Positions 21,700 to 33,733 of a stretch of DNA of 64,000 nt are shown piece by piece. The stretch is from Microdochium bolleyi (Eukaryota > Ascomycota > Sordariomycetes > Xylariales > Microdochiaceae). The notes beneath the pieces are model-generated. The model worked only from the letters and a program-made list of their open reading frames with translations. It was not told the origin of the DNA and did no database searches. Where the stretch lies: positions 3,725,524 through 3,789,523 of the forward strand of contig KQ964245.1 in the NCBI GenBank assembly GCA_001566295.1. Reading direction: 5' to 3'. Each line of letters opens with the position of its first letter. The first letter of the stretch is position 1. The translations under genes and the position numbers were made by a program.

Positions 21700-24600
21700 A
21701 TGGCGACCACTTCTAATATGTTCCTGTACTCCCTGACGATCCAGGCTCCGACAACTGTGACGCAGGCGATCTTGGGGCAGTTCTCTGGAACCAAGGAACA
21801 GCAGATCGTCACAGCTTCAGGGTCGCGTCTCACACTCCAGCGGCCCGACCCAGCCCAGGGAAAGGTGATCACAATTCTATCGCATGATGTCTTCGGCATC
21901 ATAAGATCAATCGCCGCCTTCCGCTTGGCTGGCAGCAACAAGGGTGAGATCTCCTTCTTCCCGTCTTTGTGGCCGTCACTGAGAGATTCCTAAGCCCGGT
22001 CGAATTAGCGCGCACCTCAAGCTGGTCTTGATCTCGAAGTGGTGCGGCCAAACAAATTCCTCAAAATCACTTCCTTTACTTAGTCCCAGCTAACCACTTT
22101 GATTTCACTAGATTACCTGATCCTGGCGACCGACTCTGGGCGGATTTCAATTGTCGAATATGTCCCCGCGCAGAATCGCTTCAAGCAACAAAAGCTCGAG
22201 ACCTTTGGAAAGTCTGGGATCCGTCGAGTCATCCCCGGCCAGTACTTGGCAAGTGATCCGAAGGGAAGAGCATGCCTCATCGCCTCAGTCGAGAAGAACA
22301 AGCTTGTCTATGTCCTCAATCGGAATTCCCAGGCAGAGCTCACGATATCGTCTCCTCTCGAGGCACACAAGGCAAACACCATAGTCTTGGCATTGGTTGC
22401 GCTGGACGTGGGCTATGCGAATCCAGTTTTCGCGACGCTTGAGGTCGACTATTCCGAAGCGGATCAGGACCCTACTGGTGAAGCCTTGAAAGAGGTTGAA
22501 ACCCAGCTGGTCTACTACGAACTCGACCTTGGTCTCAATCACGTCGTCCGGAAATGGCATGATGTTGTCGATCCGACGGCCTCCATGCTGTTCCAGGTCC
22601 CGGGCGGCAATGATGGGCCCAGCGGAGTGCTCGTATGCGGCGAGGAAAACATCACCTATCGACACTCAAATCAGGAAGCATTCCGTGTCCCAATCCCGAG
22701 GCGTAAAGGCGCGACCGAAGACCCGAACCGGAAGCGCATGATTGTCTCTGGTGTGATGCACAAGCTGAAAGGCAACGCAGGAGCATTCTTCTTTCTACTG
22801 CAGTCCGAGGATGGCGACATTTTCAAGGCCACCATTGACATGGCTGAAGATGACGAGGGCAACCCCACTGGGGAGGTCCGTAGACTCAGGATCAAATACT
22901 TCGATACGGTCCCGGTCTCAACTAGCCTCAACATTCTGAAGAGCGGGTTCCTGTTCGTCGCAAGCGAGTTCGGCAACCACCACTTCTACCAATTCGAAAA
23001 GCTTGGTGACGACGACGAGGAGCTGGAGTTCTCCAGCGATGACTTCCCAGCCGATCCACTTGCATCCTTCTCGCCAGTCTACTTCTACCCTCGCCCAGCA
23101 GAGAACTTGAGCCTTGTCGAGAGTGTAAACTCTATGAACCCTTTGATCGACACCAAGGTGGCAAACCTGACAGAAGACGATGCTCCTCAAATATTCTCCA
23201 TCTGCGGCAATGGCGCCCGTAGCACTTTCAAGACTCTCAAGCACGGCTTGGAGGTAAACGAGATTGTTGCCTCTGAACTCCCCGGCATACCCTCCGCTGT
23301 CTGGACCACAAAGCTCACCAGAGAGGATCAGTATGATGCTTACATCATTCTGTCTTTCAGCAATGGTACGCTTGTCCTAAGCATCGGCGAGACTGTGGAA
23401 GAGGTCACAGATACTGGTTTTCTATCATCCGTACCAACACTTGCAGTCCAGCAGTTGGGCGACAATGGTCTTATCCAGGTACACCCGAGAGGCATTCGGC
23501 ACATAGTCAATGGCCGTGTGAACGAGTGGTCTGCACCACAACACCGCACTATCGTCGCTGCATCAACGAACGAGCGTCAAGTCGCCATTGCTCTCAGCTC
23601 TGGCGAGATTGTCTACTTCGAGATGGACACTGACGGATCGCTTGCGGAGTACGACGAGAAGAAGGAGATGTTTGGCACTGTCACCTGCCTCAGTCTGGGA
23701 CAGGTCCCTGAAGGACGTTTAAGGAGCTCGTATCTCGCTGTTGGGTGCGATGATTGCACGGTGCGGGTGCTGAGTCTTGATCCCGACTCTACACTCGAGA
23801 GTAAATCCGTGCAAGCGCTAACGGCAGCGCCCTCGGCCCTCTCTATCATGTCAATGGAGGATTCTTCTTCCGGAGGCTCCACATTGTACTTGCACATCGG
23901 TTTACACTCCGGTGTTTACCTTCGGACTGTCCTCGACGAGATTACTGGAGAGCTCACAGATACCCGACAGAAGTTCCTGGGCCCGAAGCCTGTCAGACTC
24001 TTCCAGGTATCTGTCCAGGGGCGTGGCTGTGTCCTTGGCCTCAGTTCCAGGACATGGCTAGGTTATTCTGACCCGCTCACCAAGGGCTTCATGATGACTC
24101 CGCTAGACTACAGCGACTTGGAATGGGGTTGGAATTTCAGCAGCGAACAATGCGAAGAAGGTATGGTAGGAATCCAAGGGCAAAACCTTAAGTAAGTCAT
24201 TTTCCATTCTGCTTTTCCCTTTCAGCTGCATACCTTGCCAAAGACGGGAGTGATGAAGAACTGGGATCCGATGCCAAAAAGCGCATGAGGTCACCAAATA
24301 TTATTGTACCAATTGTTCCTACTGACCCGTCTACCCCTCCATCAACATTTGATTATTGGACTTGAGTTGCGAACGAAGCTAACGAGTTCCAGGATCTTCT
24401 CTGTCGACAAGCTGGACAGCACACTACTTCAAGAGTCGATTCCACTCACTTATACACCCAAACGGCTAGTCAAGCACCCAGAACAGCCCTACTTCTACAC
24501 CATAGAGGCCGAGAACAATACCCTTCCTCCAGAACTGCGTGCAAAGTTGCTCGCAGATCCTGGTGTCACTAACGGCGACGCCGCTGTTCTCCCCCCTGAG

Positions 24601-25758
24601 GACTTCGGCTACCCCAGGGGCCGCGGTCGCTGGGCATCATGCATTAGTGTGATTGATCCCCTTGTCGAGAAGCGCGTCTTGCAGACTCTCGATCTCGAGG
24701 ATAACGAAGCAGCTGTAAGCATGGCGACAGTCTCCTTCGCCAGTCAGGACAACGAGACCTTCCTGGTTGTAGGAACGGGCAAGGACATGATCCTCAACCC
24801 CCGCCAATTCAGTGCTGGTTTCATCCATGTCTATCGTTTCCAAGAAGACGGCCGCGAGATCGAATTCATCCACAAGACCAAGGTTGAGGAGCCTCCCATG
24901 GCCCTGCTCCAGTTTCAGGGACGCCTGCTTGCAGGTATTGGCAAGACGCTGAGGGCCTATGATCTCGGTCTTCGACAATTGCTGCGCAAAGCTCAGGCTG
25001 AGGTTGCCCCTCATTTGATTGTCTCTCTGCAGACCCAAGGCAGTCGCATCATTGTCGGAGATGTACAGCAGAGCGTCATCTATGTAGTATACAAGCACGA
25101 AAGCAACAAGCTCATTGCTTTCAGCGACGACCAGATCGCTCGCTGGACGACGTGCACGACAATGGTGGACTACGAATCTGTGGCAGGGGGAGACAAGTTC
25201 GGTAATGTCTGGATCGTGCGATGTCCCGCCAAAGCCAGCGAGGAGGCTGATGAAGAGGGGGCCGGCGCTCACCTCGAGCACGCTCGAGAATATCTGCACG
25301 GTACCAATCATCGTGTTAGTCTCATGACACACTTCTTTACACAGGATGTGCCAACAAGCATCACAAAAACGAACCTCGTGGTAGGTGGCCAGGACGTCTT
25401 GTTGTGGAGTGGTATCCAGGGGACAATAGGCGTCTTCATTCCATTCGTCAGCCGCGAAGATGTGGACTTCTTCCAAAGCCTCGAGTCGCACATGCGTACA
25501 GAAGACCCCCCCTTGGCCGGAAGGGACCATCTCATCTACCGAAGTTACTATGTCCCGGTCAAGGGTGTGATAGATGGAGATCTTTGTGAGCGTTTTGCTC
25601 TGCTACCAACGGACAAGAAGCAAATGATCGCTGGAGATCTGGACCGGTCCGTCCGTGAGATCGAGAGGAAGATCTCGGTAAGTCTCGGCCACATTGCACA
25701 CAGCTCACTTCGATGCTAATTTGGATGACAGGACCTGCGTACGCGATCTGCTTTCTGA
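21700..25758 (+). CDS. RSE1: Pre-mRNA splicing factor RSE1 (SF3B3, U2 snRNP)
   Basis: Four exons (21700-21943, 22112-24191, 24393-25677, 25732-25758) give 1,211 residues, the usual length. RSE1/SF3B3 is a three-propeller subunit of SF3b, which holds U2 snRNP on the branch site. Diagnostic segments: N-terminus MFLYSLTIQ-x-PTTV; 'HDVFGIIRSIAAFRLAG' then 'DYLILATDSGRISI'; 'LDYSDLEWGWNFSSEQCEEG' spanning to 'IFSVDKLD'; 'GVFIPFVSREDVDFFQSLE' and 'DHLIYRSYYVPVKGVIDGDL' in the CPSF_A domain; C-terminus 'REIERKISDLRTRSAF'. The last exon encodes only eight residues but matches the family tail exactly in character. Intron 2 (201 nt) hosts a box C/D snoRNA, so splicing of this splicing-factor transcript would also release an rRNA-modification guide. 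Confidence 0.96.
24243..24331 (+). ncRNA. Intronic box C/D snoRNA, snR41-like (18S A541 guide)
   Basis: About 89 nt inside RSE1 intron 2. Terminal stem GACGGG (24243-24248) pairs perfectly with CCCGTC (24326-24331). Box C is GTGATGA (24250-24256) and box D is CTGA (24322-24325), each next to the stem as needed for the k-turn. The 12 nt CCAATTGTTCCT (24309-24320), ending one base before box D, are exactly complementary to AGGAACAATTGG of eukaryotic 18S rRNA, just before the 530 loop. The fifth base before box D (24317) pairs with the A equivalent to yeast A541, methylated under snR41. Internal C'/D' boxes are not clear; a degenerate C' may lie near 24282-24289. Box geometry and pairing are seen directly; the rRNA sequence and snR41 assignment are recalled knowledge. 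Confidence 0.85.
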
Positions 25759-25962
25759 GCCAGCACTATCTGCCACCGTTCATACACAAATACCATGCCA
25801 GTCTGGCCGAGCCAATTCCGAAACACGTGCGACAGGTCGGAAAAGGTCAACTCGCCCAAGGGACACACCGTGGGATGCCGTAGGGAAGCTGCAGTGGCAT
25901 GGGACCATGGCCGCCCAGAGTCACATGAATCCTCATTGTCTGCGCTTCTAAGAACGCGTCAA
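25759..25962. other. Short convergent 3' region (RSE1 / LysM protein)
   Basis: About 200 bp between two stop codons; the two 3' UTRs probably overlap. Confidence 0.6.
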
Positions 25963-26929
25963 CTACCGTCTCCCGGTACTAATCCTTCGAGGCAATGGCC
26001 GAGCGCGCACGAACCCCTTACCCCGTCGCGCACCATTGGCGGGATTTCTGCGCTCCCACTCCTCGTCTGCAAGATATGCTTCCACAGCAGCATCCAGATC
26101 ATAGTCCGCTTGCTCCAAATACAGCACCGCAATGTCGTACTCGTGTACTTTGCACGCAACCATCCACCTGCGAATCTTGGCTTTGCGCAGCTCTTCCTCT
26201 TCGCCGTCAACCGGGCGAGGCGACAATGAAATACCCCCCTTGTAATATTGGCCAGGTATCATAATTGCCCGGCGGGCGAGCAGGAGGTGATCAGCGTGGA
26301 TGTTGTTTGCTCGACGTAGGATGTCTGCTGGAACACCATATCGCAGGGACAGAGATGAGACGGTATCGTCGGGATGGCGCAGGAAGTGTAAAACATCTTG
26401 GCCCACGCCTTCGTCGTCGGAGGGCACGGACTTCTCGTCTATCGTAGAAGAAGCATCTCTGGCTGCCGATGCATTCGGTCGGGAAGAAGGCGCGTATGGT
26501 GGCGGGACTTGACCACTAATGACGTTCTTGTGTGAGGCCGCCGCAACTGAGTCGTACGACGGAGGCTCTTTCAAGCCGGGCGGGAGGCTACTCGTTGTTT
26601 GCGAGATCTGGCAATACGGACAGTATGTGCTGAACCTTGGGTTTTTCTTCGCAAAAGGCCTAGGTAGTCAGCACTTCGGGGCTACGGCTAATAGAATATA
26701 ATCAAACAGATAAATCACCGCAACTTGAGATGCTCTTGCCAGGACTTACGTGAATACAGGCGCCGCAGATGACACGGGGGCAACATTCCAGGCTGCGGTT
26801 CGGCGGCAGTGGTTTCTCGGACGAGATGCTGTACCGCGCTGTCTGCGAAAGGAGCGTGGCGCATGTGCAGCATGATTCCAGGTCGGTCGGTGAGAGCGGG
26901 GGACCTTTGTCGGACAGATGACGAGACAT
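25963..26929 (-). CDS. Intracellular zinc-finger, LysM and UBA-like domain protein
   Basis: Two exons (26929-26750, 26646-25963) give 287 residues. N-terminus: a Cys cluster CCTC ... 'ECCPRVICGACIH' | 'KNPRFSTYCPYC', a treble-clef-like zinc-binding region split by the intron. Middle (residues ~140-195): a LysM-type fold, 'VLHFLRHPDDTVSSLSLRYG', 'ILRRANNI', 'LLARRAIMIPGQYY'. C-terminus: 'DIAVLYLEQADYDLDAAVEA', a UBA/CUE-like helix bundle, then a basic tail. There is no signal peptide, so unlike secreted chitin-binding LysM effectors this is cytosolic; a role in protein quality control or ubiquitin binding is inference. ATG 26929 starts the zinc region; the frame continues upstream without clear homology. 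The intron acceptor after GCGAAG was chosen because it alone keeps frame into 'NPRFSTYC'. Confidence 0.8.
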
Positions 26930-27851
26930 CTTGCCTGGGACCGCGCAAAGCTCTGGACGATGCGAGTTGCAGTAGAAAGGCAGGCCGTGTGATGCTGAAA
27001 GCGAAGTATGCGGAAGGAGGTGAGTGTAGAATGGGGTGGTGGTGGTGGTAGTGGTGGACAAAACGCAGGCTCTCCCTCGAACAAGAGGAATAGGATGTGC
27101 ACAAATCGCAGTCTGGATCAACAGGTCATGGCGGCAAAAGCATGATTCCACTTCTGGTTAAGCCCGGACTGCGCATCACGCCCGCTGGAGTCTGCTATGC
27201 CACCATTCTCAACCGGACAATTTTATTTATTTCAGCTGCCTTATCTAGAGGTCTTCGCTGTGAAGGGGGGTTGACCTCTCGGTAGCCTAGACTGCACTCT
27301 CTCTTCCGCTCAGGCAGACATGTGGCGAACAGTACTTCAACATGGCTAGAGATCTGGAAGTGCTCCATTGAACCATAGGACTATGAGGATTTCACTGTGG
27401 TCAAAAGTGGAGACCAGCTCCAGAATCCGCAATCAATGCTGGTCCTCAGCTCTTTGTAAGTGCATTTGAGCAACGCCAGACCTTTGTGACAAGTGATGCG
27501 GAACAAGGGGTGCTCAGAGACTGTGGTGGTGGGGGCTGTTACGCACATACGTCACGAAGCAGAGTCGGGGCGTGTCTGGGGTAAGCTTAGGGGCGCTGTG
27601 GCGCTACAGTTGGAGGTTGTGGAGACAGAGCTGTCGGGTGCTCATTCCGCACGCACGCATATTCCAGATCAACAGCGACAACTGGAGACTCACAACTTGT
27701 CAACGAGACCTCCAAGCTAGCCCCCGGAGCAGAAGGCGAAGGCACGAAACGAATTCCCACAGATACTCGAGTCCCCTAGAGAACCCCTGCTGTACCTCGA
27801 TGCATTCAGCCCTCGCTCTCACCGACGACTCGTGACGACCCGTCACGCAAG
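26930..27851. other. Divergent promoter region (LysM protein / SIP3)
   Basis: About 920 bp. A GGT-rich microsatellite lies at about 27034-27053. No gene supported. Confidence 0.6.
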
Positions 27852-30800
27852 ATGGCCGAGAGCGGTGCGCCGGCGAAAGCTGGGCCGGCAGCACCGGCTG
27901 CTGCGATGCCGACATCAGCATTCAGACCTAGCGGCCCATCGGTCGCCGTCATGCTCAACGAGGCCGGAATCGACTCGCCTTCCTTCCGGGCTACGGCCGC
28001 CCATTTCACCGAGCAGGCCGACGCTCTGGAGCGCTGGCTCGACGGCTACGCCAAGGCAAGCGCAAGGCTCTCTCACGACTTCCTCGCCCTCGAGGATCAC
28101 GTCAACGCATACATGTCTCGAATCATACCGCCAGCCAACATATCTACGATCGATCACGACTACGCCGCCCTCGCGCTCAAGCGCTTCGGCGACGGCGCGC
28201 GAGAGTGGTGGCAGTCTATGCTGGGCACGGCCAAGAAAATGGAGACTCTGTCTACAGACCCTGTGCGGAAGTTCCTGCACGAGGAGCTCAGGACATTCAA
28301 GGAGGCTCGGAGAGCCCTCGAGGCGACACAGAAGGCCTTTGATACAACTCTGGCCCGCTACGTGGGCCAGTCCAAGACCAAAGAGCCTTCGTCCCTTCGC
28401 GAGGATGCGTTCGCCGTGTACGAAACCCGCAAGGTCTATCTCAAGGCCTCGATGGAGTTCTGCCTGTTCGCGCCGCAGCTCAAGAATGCGCTCGACAAGC
28501 TTCTGGTGCGAATATCGACAGACATGTGGCGGGAGATGAAGAAATCCAAGTCGGCGTCCGGCAGCTTCAGCAAGTACGGGCAGGAGATGGACAGGGTCCG
28601 CGGTTGGGTCAAAGAGATGGAGCTCAATGAGCCAGTTTTCAAACGTGAGCTGCTCACCTGCCGCCGCGACATTGGAGAGACCGCCCTGGCCAGCTACAAA
28701 CCCTCCCGCGAGATTGACGACTATGGCGCATCGACCGTGCCATTCCTCGGGGCTCGAGGACCATTGACTGTGGCTACGGATGGGCAAGCGGCTGTCATAT
28801 CGGAGAAGCAAGGCTGGCTCTTCCTCCGCACAATATCCGGCAAGCCAGCACGCCATCAATGGATCCGCCGATGGTACTATTGCAAAGATGGAATTTTCAG
28901 CTGGCTGGTCAATGGCACACAGGGTGTGCTTCAGGGCGATGAGATCGGAGTGCTGCTCTGCAATGCCAAGCCTGCCGTTGGCGAAGAGCGCCGGTTCTGC
29001 TTCGAGGTCAAGACCAAAAATCAGAGTTTGATGCTCCAGGCTGAGACTCAGGCAGAGCTGATCGAGTGGCTGGAAGTCTTCGAGGTTGCAAAGAAGAAGG
29101 CCTTCGAGGCGAGCGTCGGAAGGAACACGTCGTTGCTTCCTGGTGGCATCGACCCGGCCTTTTCTATCGCTCAACCTGCCCTGCCAGAGTTCTCGGCCAG
29201 ATTCTTTGACGCACAGATGAGCTTTGCCACTGACGAGAGCTCATACGGCGCAGATCGAACGGGGACACTCGGCGTCCCAGGGCAGGAACTTGGTCCGAGA
29301 TCGAGCGTGGATGCTCTCAACGTTCCCAAAAGATCTGCAACATCGTCGTTGGTGCGAGAGGAGGGCGAGAGCGGCCGCGAGCATGCAGCCAGGATCATGC
29401 AGAAGCTCGATTTGCATCGCAAGACTACCTTCGCTGTACCGGAGACGGCCGGCACATCCGCAGCTTCCGCGCCTACTGGCGGCATAGCCAGCTTGATATC
29501 TGCAAGCCATAGTCTGCTGCCGAGCCACCAGGCACCACTTCTCACACAGCAACCAGGTTCGAGGTCGGCGTCCATGGCAGCACTGACTGGGCCAGAACTC
29601 CATCCCGGAACCTTGGCCCCGGCAACTCTAGCGCGTCCTCCAGCAGCTACAAATCTAAGCAAGACGGCCGTTGTCTATAGTGGTGACCGGGCGTTCACAG
29701 CAAATCCATCTCGCACGATGCCCACCGCGATTCAAGCCAATTACTGGGGTAGCCATACCTGGTCGCAAGAACAAACAAGGAAGATATTCAGGGAGACTGC
29801 CATCACTGATGACACGTTTGGCCCAAACTCGCCGACCATCATGATGACACGAGCGAATGAGAGCGAGACAAACACACCTTTGTCTACACACAAGAAGTCA
29901 GTTAGCATGGACGCCAAGATCATACCACCATCTGCGCAAGAGAAGCCGCCTCAGGAATCATTCCCGCCCGGCTATCCGATTGAGCTCAAGATGAACACTG
30001 CACAGTTCCGGCTCCTATTTCCATCAGTCTCTATCGACGAGAAGCTTGTCCTTGTCTTCCGTGCATCGTGGAATAGTACATCGGATGGCCAGCCAAACAC
30101 GCCGCAGATGGTTGGCAATGGCAGAATCTACGTCACGTCAGATAATATGTACTTCTACGGTAATCAAATGGGCCTCGTCGTGACCTATGCCTTCAGTCTT
30201 GATCGGATCACCGAGGCCACTGCTGCTCCTGGCAAGGACTGCGACTTCATCTTCCTCCATCTGGACCAGGACGAGGACAATGCCTACAACAGGATAACGA
30301 TCAAGGTGTATCTGGAGAACCTCGACTTGCTCCACGCCCGACTTAATCTACTAATTGACGACCTACAGGCAGAGGAGCCAATGGATACATCGGAGCTGGT
30401 ACAAATGCTTGTGGGTCTTGAGGGCAACACTAGAGAGCAACGAAGCTCCAGCGTGGACAGCTGGGAAAACGTCTCTGCGCACGAGCATGATGAAAGCACT
30501 GGCGTCAGTCGTGCTGTCAGTCCCAGATCACACGAGTTCGTGTACAAGTCGCGCTCGCGAGCAGTGAAGAACCCCTTCCCTAAAATTCAGCTGCCGACAC
30601 ATCCGGTCTTTTTCGAGCCAGAGGATATGCAGAGGAAGGTCGCAGAGCGAAACTTTGAGATCAGTGCCAAGGCATGCTTCCACGTCTTGTTTGGCGACAA
30701 GAGTTTTGTCTTCCCCAAGATGTACTTTGACCGCCGAGCTAAGGAGATCGCTCAAGGCCCGTGGGTTAACTTGCCTGATCTGGACCGACTGCAGCGAAAG

Positions 30801-32196
30801 TTCAACTTCAAGGTTGACTACGCGTCTGGTCTATTGGGCCAGACAAAGGCACTCAATGTGACCGACTACCAGACCATTGAGGTGTTCAGCGATCACGTTA
30901 CGTACGTGGTTACGTATGTGAGGACGCCATGGCATCTTCCCCATCCGGACGCGTTCAAACTGGTCACCAAGGTTGTCATCACCCATGTTGCCAAGTCAAA
31001 ATGCAAGCTTGCCCTGTTTGTCAAGGTGGTTTGGTCGAAGCCGCCAACTCTGGGCAAGGCCATGGTCGAGCGGCACGCGCTGGACGATGCTGCTCAGGAC
31101 GCTGAGGAGCTGGCAGACGTCGCCACCGACCAGGTCAGGAAGCTGGGTCACCATAGTCGCACCAAGCGAGCAATTCAGGTCTATGGCAATGTCGGCCAGG
31201 AACCACAAGTGCTCGTTTTCAAACCCGGGCAGTCGTCCGAAACAACGAACAAGAAATCCCAGGTCAACCCGCGCACAATGACATCAATGATCTTCGACAC
31301 GACCCGATCCTTCATGGAGAGCGTGGCGACGTCACTCATGATGTGGACTTTTGCCGGCGTCAAGAAGGTCTGGGATGTGGTGACGGCGCAGCGGCTCATC
31401 TTGACAGTGCTGTTCTTCAGCGTGGTCGTCAATTTTCTGCTCTCCTCCCAGAACACACTGGAGTGGTGGGGAGAGCGGCGTGCGGCCAAATTCATGGGCC
31501 GCATGGGCATCACGCCGAATGTTGTTATGAGCAGGGCCATCTACCTAGCTGATCTGGAGGATGCGGCCCGGGGGTCGAGAATCGAGTACTCGTGGCCGCA
31601 GGACAGCACATGGTGAGTTATCCTTTGGCCATTGCTGCCAACTGTCTCCCGCTTGGAAGATACTCGCAGACACTAATCCAGTTACCACTCACAGCTTCAA
31701 CAAGTACCAGTCCATCATCAACAGCACGGAGATTGATGGCCCCTGGGAGGACGCAGGTGCGACGCTGTCCTTGGCGAGTAGCCGGTCGACGGCACGCCGG
31801 CTGCGACGTACGCGGCACCGACTGGGCACGTACCGGCACGACCTGCTTGTCACGATCCGGATGGTCAACACGGTGGAGCGGGAGGCGGTGCAGGCCGAGT
31901 GGGAGAACTGGCTGCTGGACGAGAACGAGCGGTGCGACCAGGCCGGGTCGATGCTGCGGACCTTGCAAGAGTCTGCTTCTGCAAGCTCGTCGGCGGTGAC
32001 GGATAGGAAGGACAAGAAGAAGAACAAGAAGAAGGAGGATGAGAAGCAGAAGAAGCTGGCGCAACAGCAGTCCCGGGTCAAGGGGAAAGGCGAAGACACA
32101 AAGGCGCTGGAGGAGTGGTACAGGGAGTACTGCGGGAGCTGCCGGGCGGATCGGGAGTCGGTGTTGGGGAAGCGCGATGCGATGACCCTGGTGTAG
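27852..32196 (+). CDS. SIP3: Sip3/Lam-family BAR-PH-GRAM-VASt sterol-transfer membrane protein
   Basis: Two exons (27852-31612, 31695-32196) encode 1,420 residues. Domain order: BAR-like helical region (~40-290); PH domain (~318-416, 'KQGWLFLRTISGK', 'RRWYYCKDGIFSWLV', 'EWLEVFEVAKK'); long Ser/Thr-rich linker; GRAM domain (~715-835, 'GNGRIYVTSDNMYFYGNQMG'); VASt/StART-like domain (~915-1080, 'HPVFFEPEDMQRKVAERNFE', 'FVKVVWSKPP'); one transmembrane helix (~1182-1200, 'LILTVLFFSVVVNFLLSS'); C-terminal helical part ending in a Lys-rich tract. This is the architecture of yeast Sip3 and Ysp1 (Lam3/Lam1), ER-anchored proteins at ER-plasma membrane contacts that move sterol. The intron restores 'STCFNKYQSIINS'. 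The 3' exon's mix of charged helices is longer than I expect of yeast Sip3. Confidence 0.92.
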
Positions 32197-33733
32197 ACTG
32201 ACTCCTCGCTGTTCGGTTGCTGCAGGCCCAGTGTGGGCTTTCATTACTGTGGTGGTAGCGTGCTTCACCTTCAGCGCTCCTTAGAACGTCATCAGCAAGC
32301 ATACGATACAACACAACAGTTTCTTGAATATTCTCTAGCCACGTCCGAAGCTCACTTTGGCGTGGCCTATGAATCCCCCCCCGTTGGTAATAACCCTAGG
32401 AAGATTGGAAAATGGCCCGTTTTGCGCCACGTTTCTTTCAATCACATACAATATGCAAATCGATGTGTGGATTCAGTCCCAGAGTCACAGTACCGCATGA
32501 AGCAAGTTATGCACTGACCCTTTTCTTACACTGTACTTACTTGATGGAGCAGTATGGTTGCGGCAGGGAATTGAACACGTCATGGTAGCAGGCCAGCAAG
32601 CAACTTGAGGCCGCCCAGACGTGCCTCCAGATCTGTCTGTTGCCACGAGCAGCTAGCTCTAGTGCTGGGAAATCCGGAATGGCTGACGTTGTGCTGCGGC
32701 AAGGGTCCAGACTTGAGTGACGATGACGGAGCAAAGCATCCGCGAGCCATCGCTGGAGTCTCGCGAGGTGGGGCTCGCCTGTTTCTGCCCGACTCGAGTC
32801 GCGTGCGGGGAAGACAAGACAGAGGAGGACAGGACAGGAGCAAATCTGGATGGACAAGCCCTCGAACCCCGGCAGCTGTCATCATCACGGTGCTGCATCC
32901 CCTTGGGGGCCCAGGCCAGGAACAGGCTACGGCCTCGGGCACCCCACGCAGCAGTGACGTCAGGCGTGCCGCTCGCTGCCCACGCTGCCGTTGCTGGCTT
33001 CCCAGGTGTGCAAGGTGTGTTAGGTGTGTTGCTCGACACAGACAAACTCGGGCATTTCTGGGCCGGCTCTGGCTGCACCGAACAGCAACCAGGTCTCGAG
33101 CTACCCAAGTGCCCAGGCTGCCTCCCCGCATGACGGCGCTGCTTCCTCTTACCCACTCCACCTGACACGGGCCGGGGGCAGAGCCAAGCGACGTCGTTTG
33201 ACGTCGAGTTGATGGCAGCGTTGCGCTGTTCTGTTCTTCTAGAGCCCGCTTCCAGCTTTGCGCCTGTCACCTTTATACCATCCTCATCTTTCCCCAGCAT
33301 AGCAGCATCACAGCATCACAGCACAGCTGTCGGCTTTCCATTCGTGATCTACCGCTCCAATCTCGAAAGCCGTCCCCGACGGTCGCATCCTCTCCGCACG
33401 CGCGCAAAGCCACCGGTTGAACGACCATCTTTTTTTATCTGGGAGGCAGCCCAGCGGCTATCTGCTAACGACCGAGTCGGCGAACAAAGGCACGCCGACA
33501 ACACCACCCTTTCCTCGCGGAACCACCACATTGGGTTTATGCTTTTGGTGCTCCATTCGAGCCGGACCCCTCGGCTGCACCGGAACTTTCGCCAGTTTTG
33601 AAGACCCACGCCCAGCGTCAACGTCGCCGTCCGTTCTTGACGTCGACGACGACAGCCTTTGTTTCTCATCCAGGGTTTCCTGCAAAGGGCCAGCAACTTC
33701 TGAGCCACCTCTTGCATCGTCGCCCACGCAGCC
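32197..33733. other. Promoter and probable leader of DUF3074 gene
   Basis: About 1.5 kb. 32.6-33.2 kb gives several overlapping frames on both strands with Arg/Ser/Pro bias and no domain, best explained by GC-rich promoter DNA. 33.2-33.7 kb is CT-rich, like a fungal leader. Confidence 0.6.
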
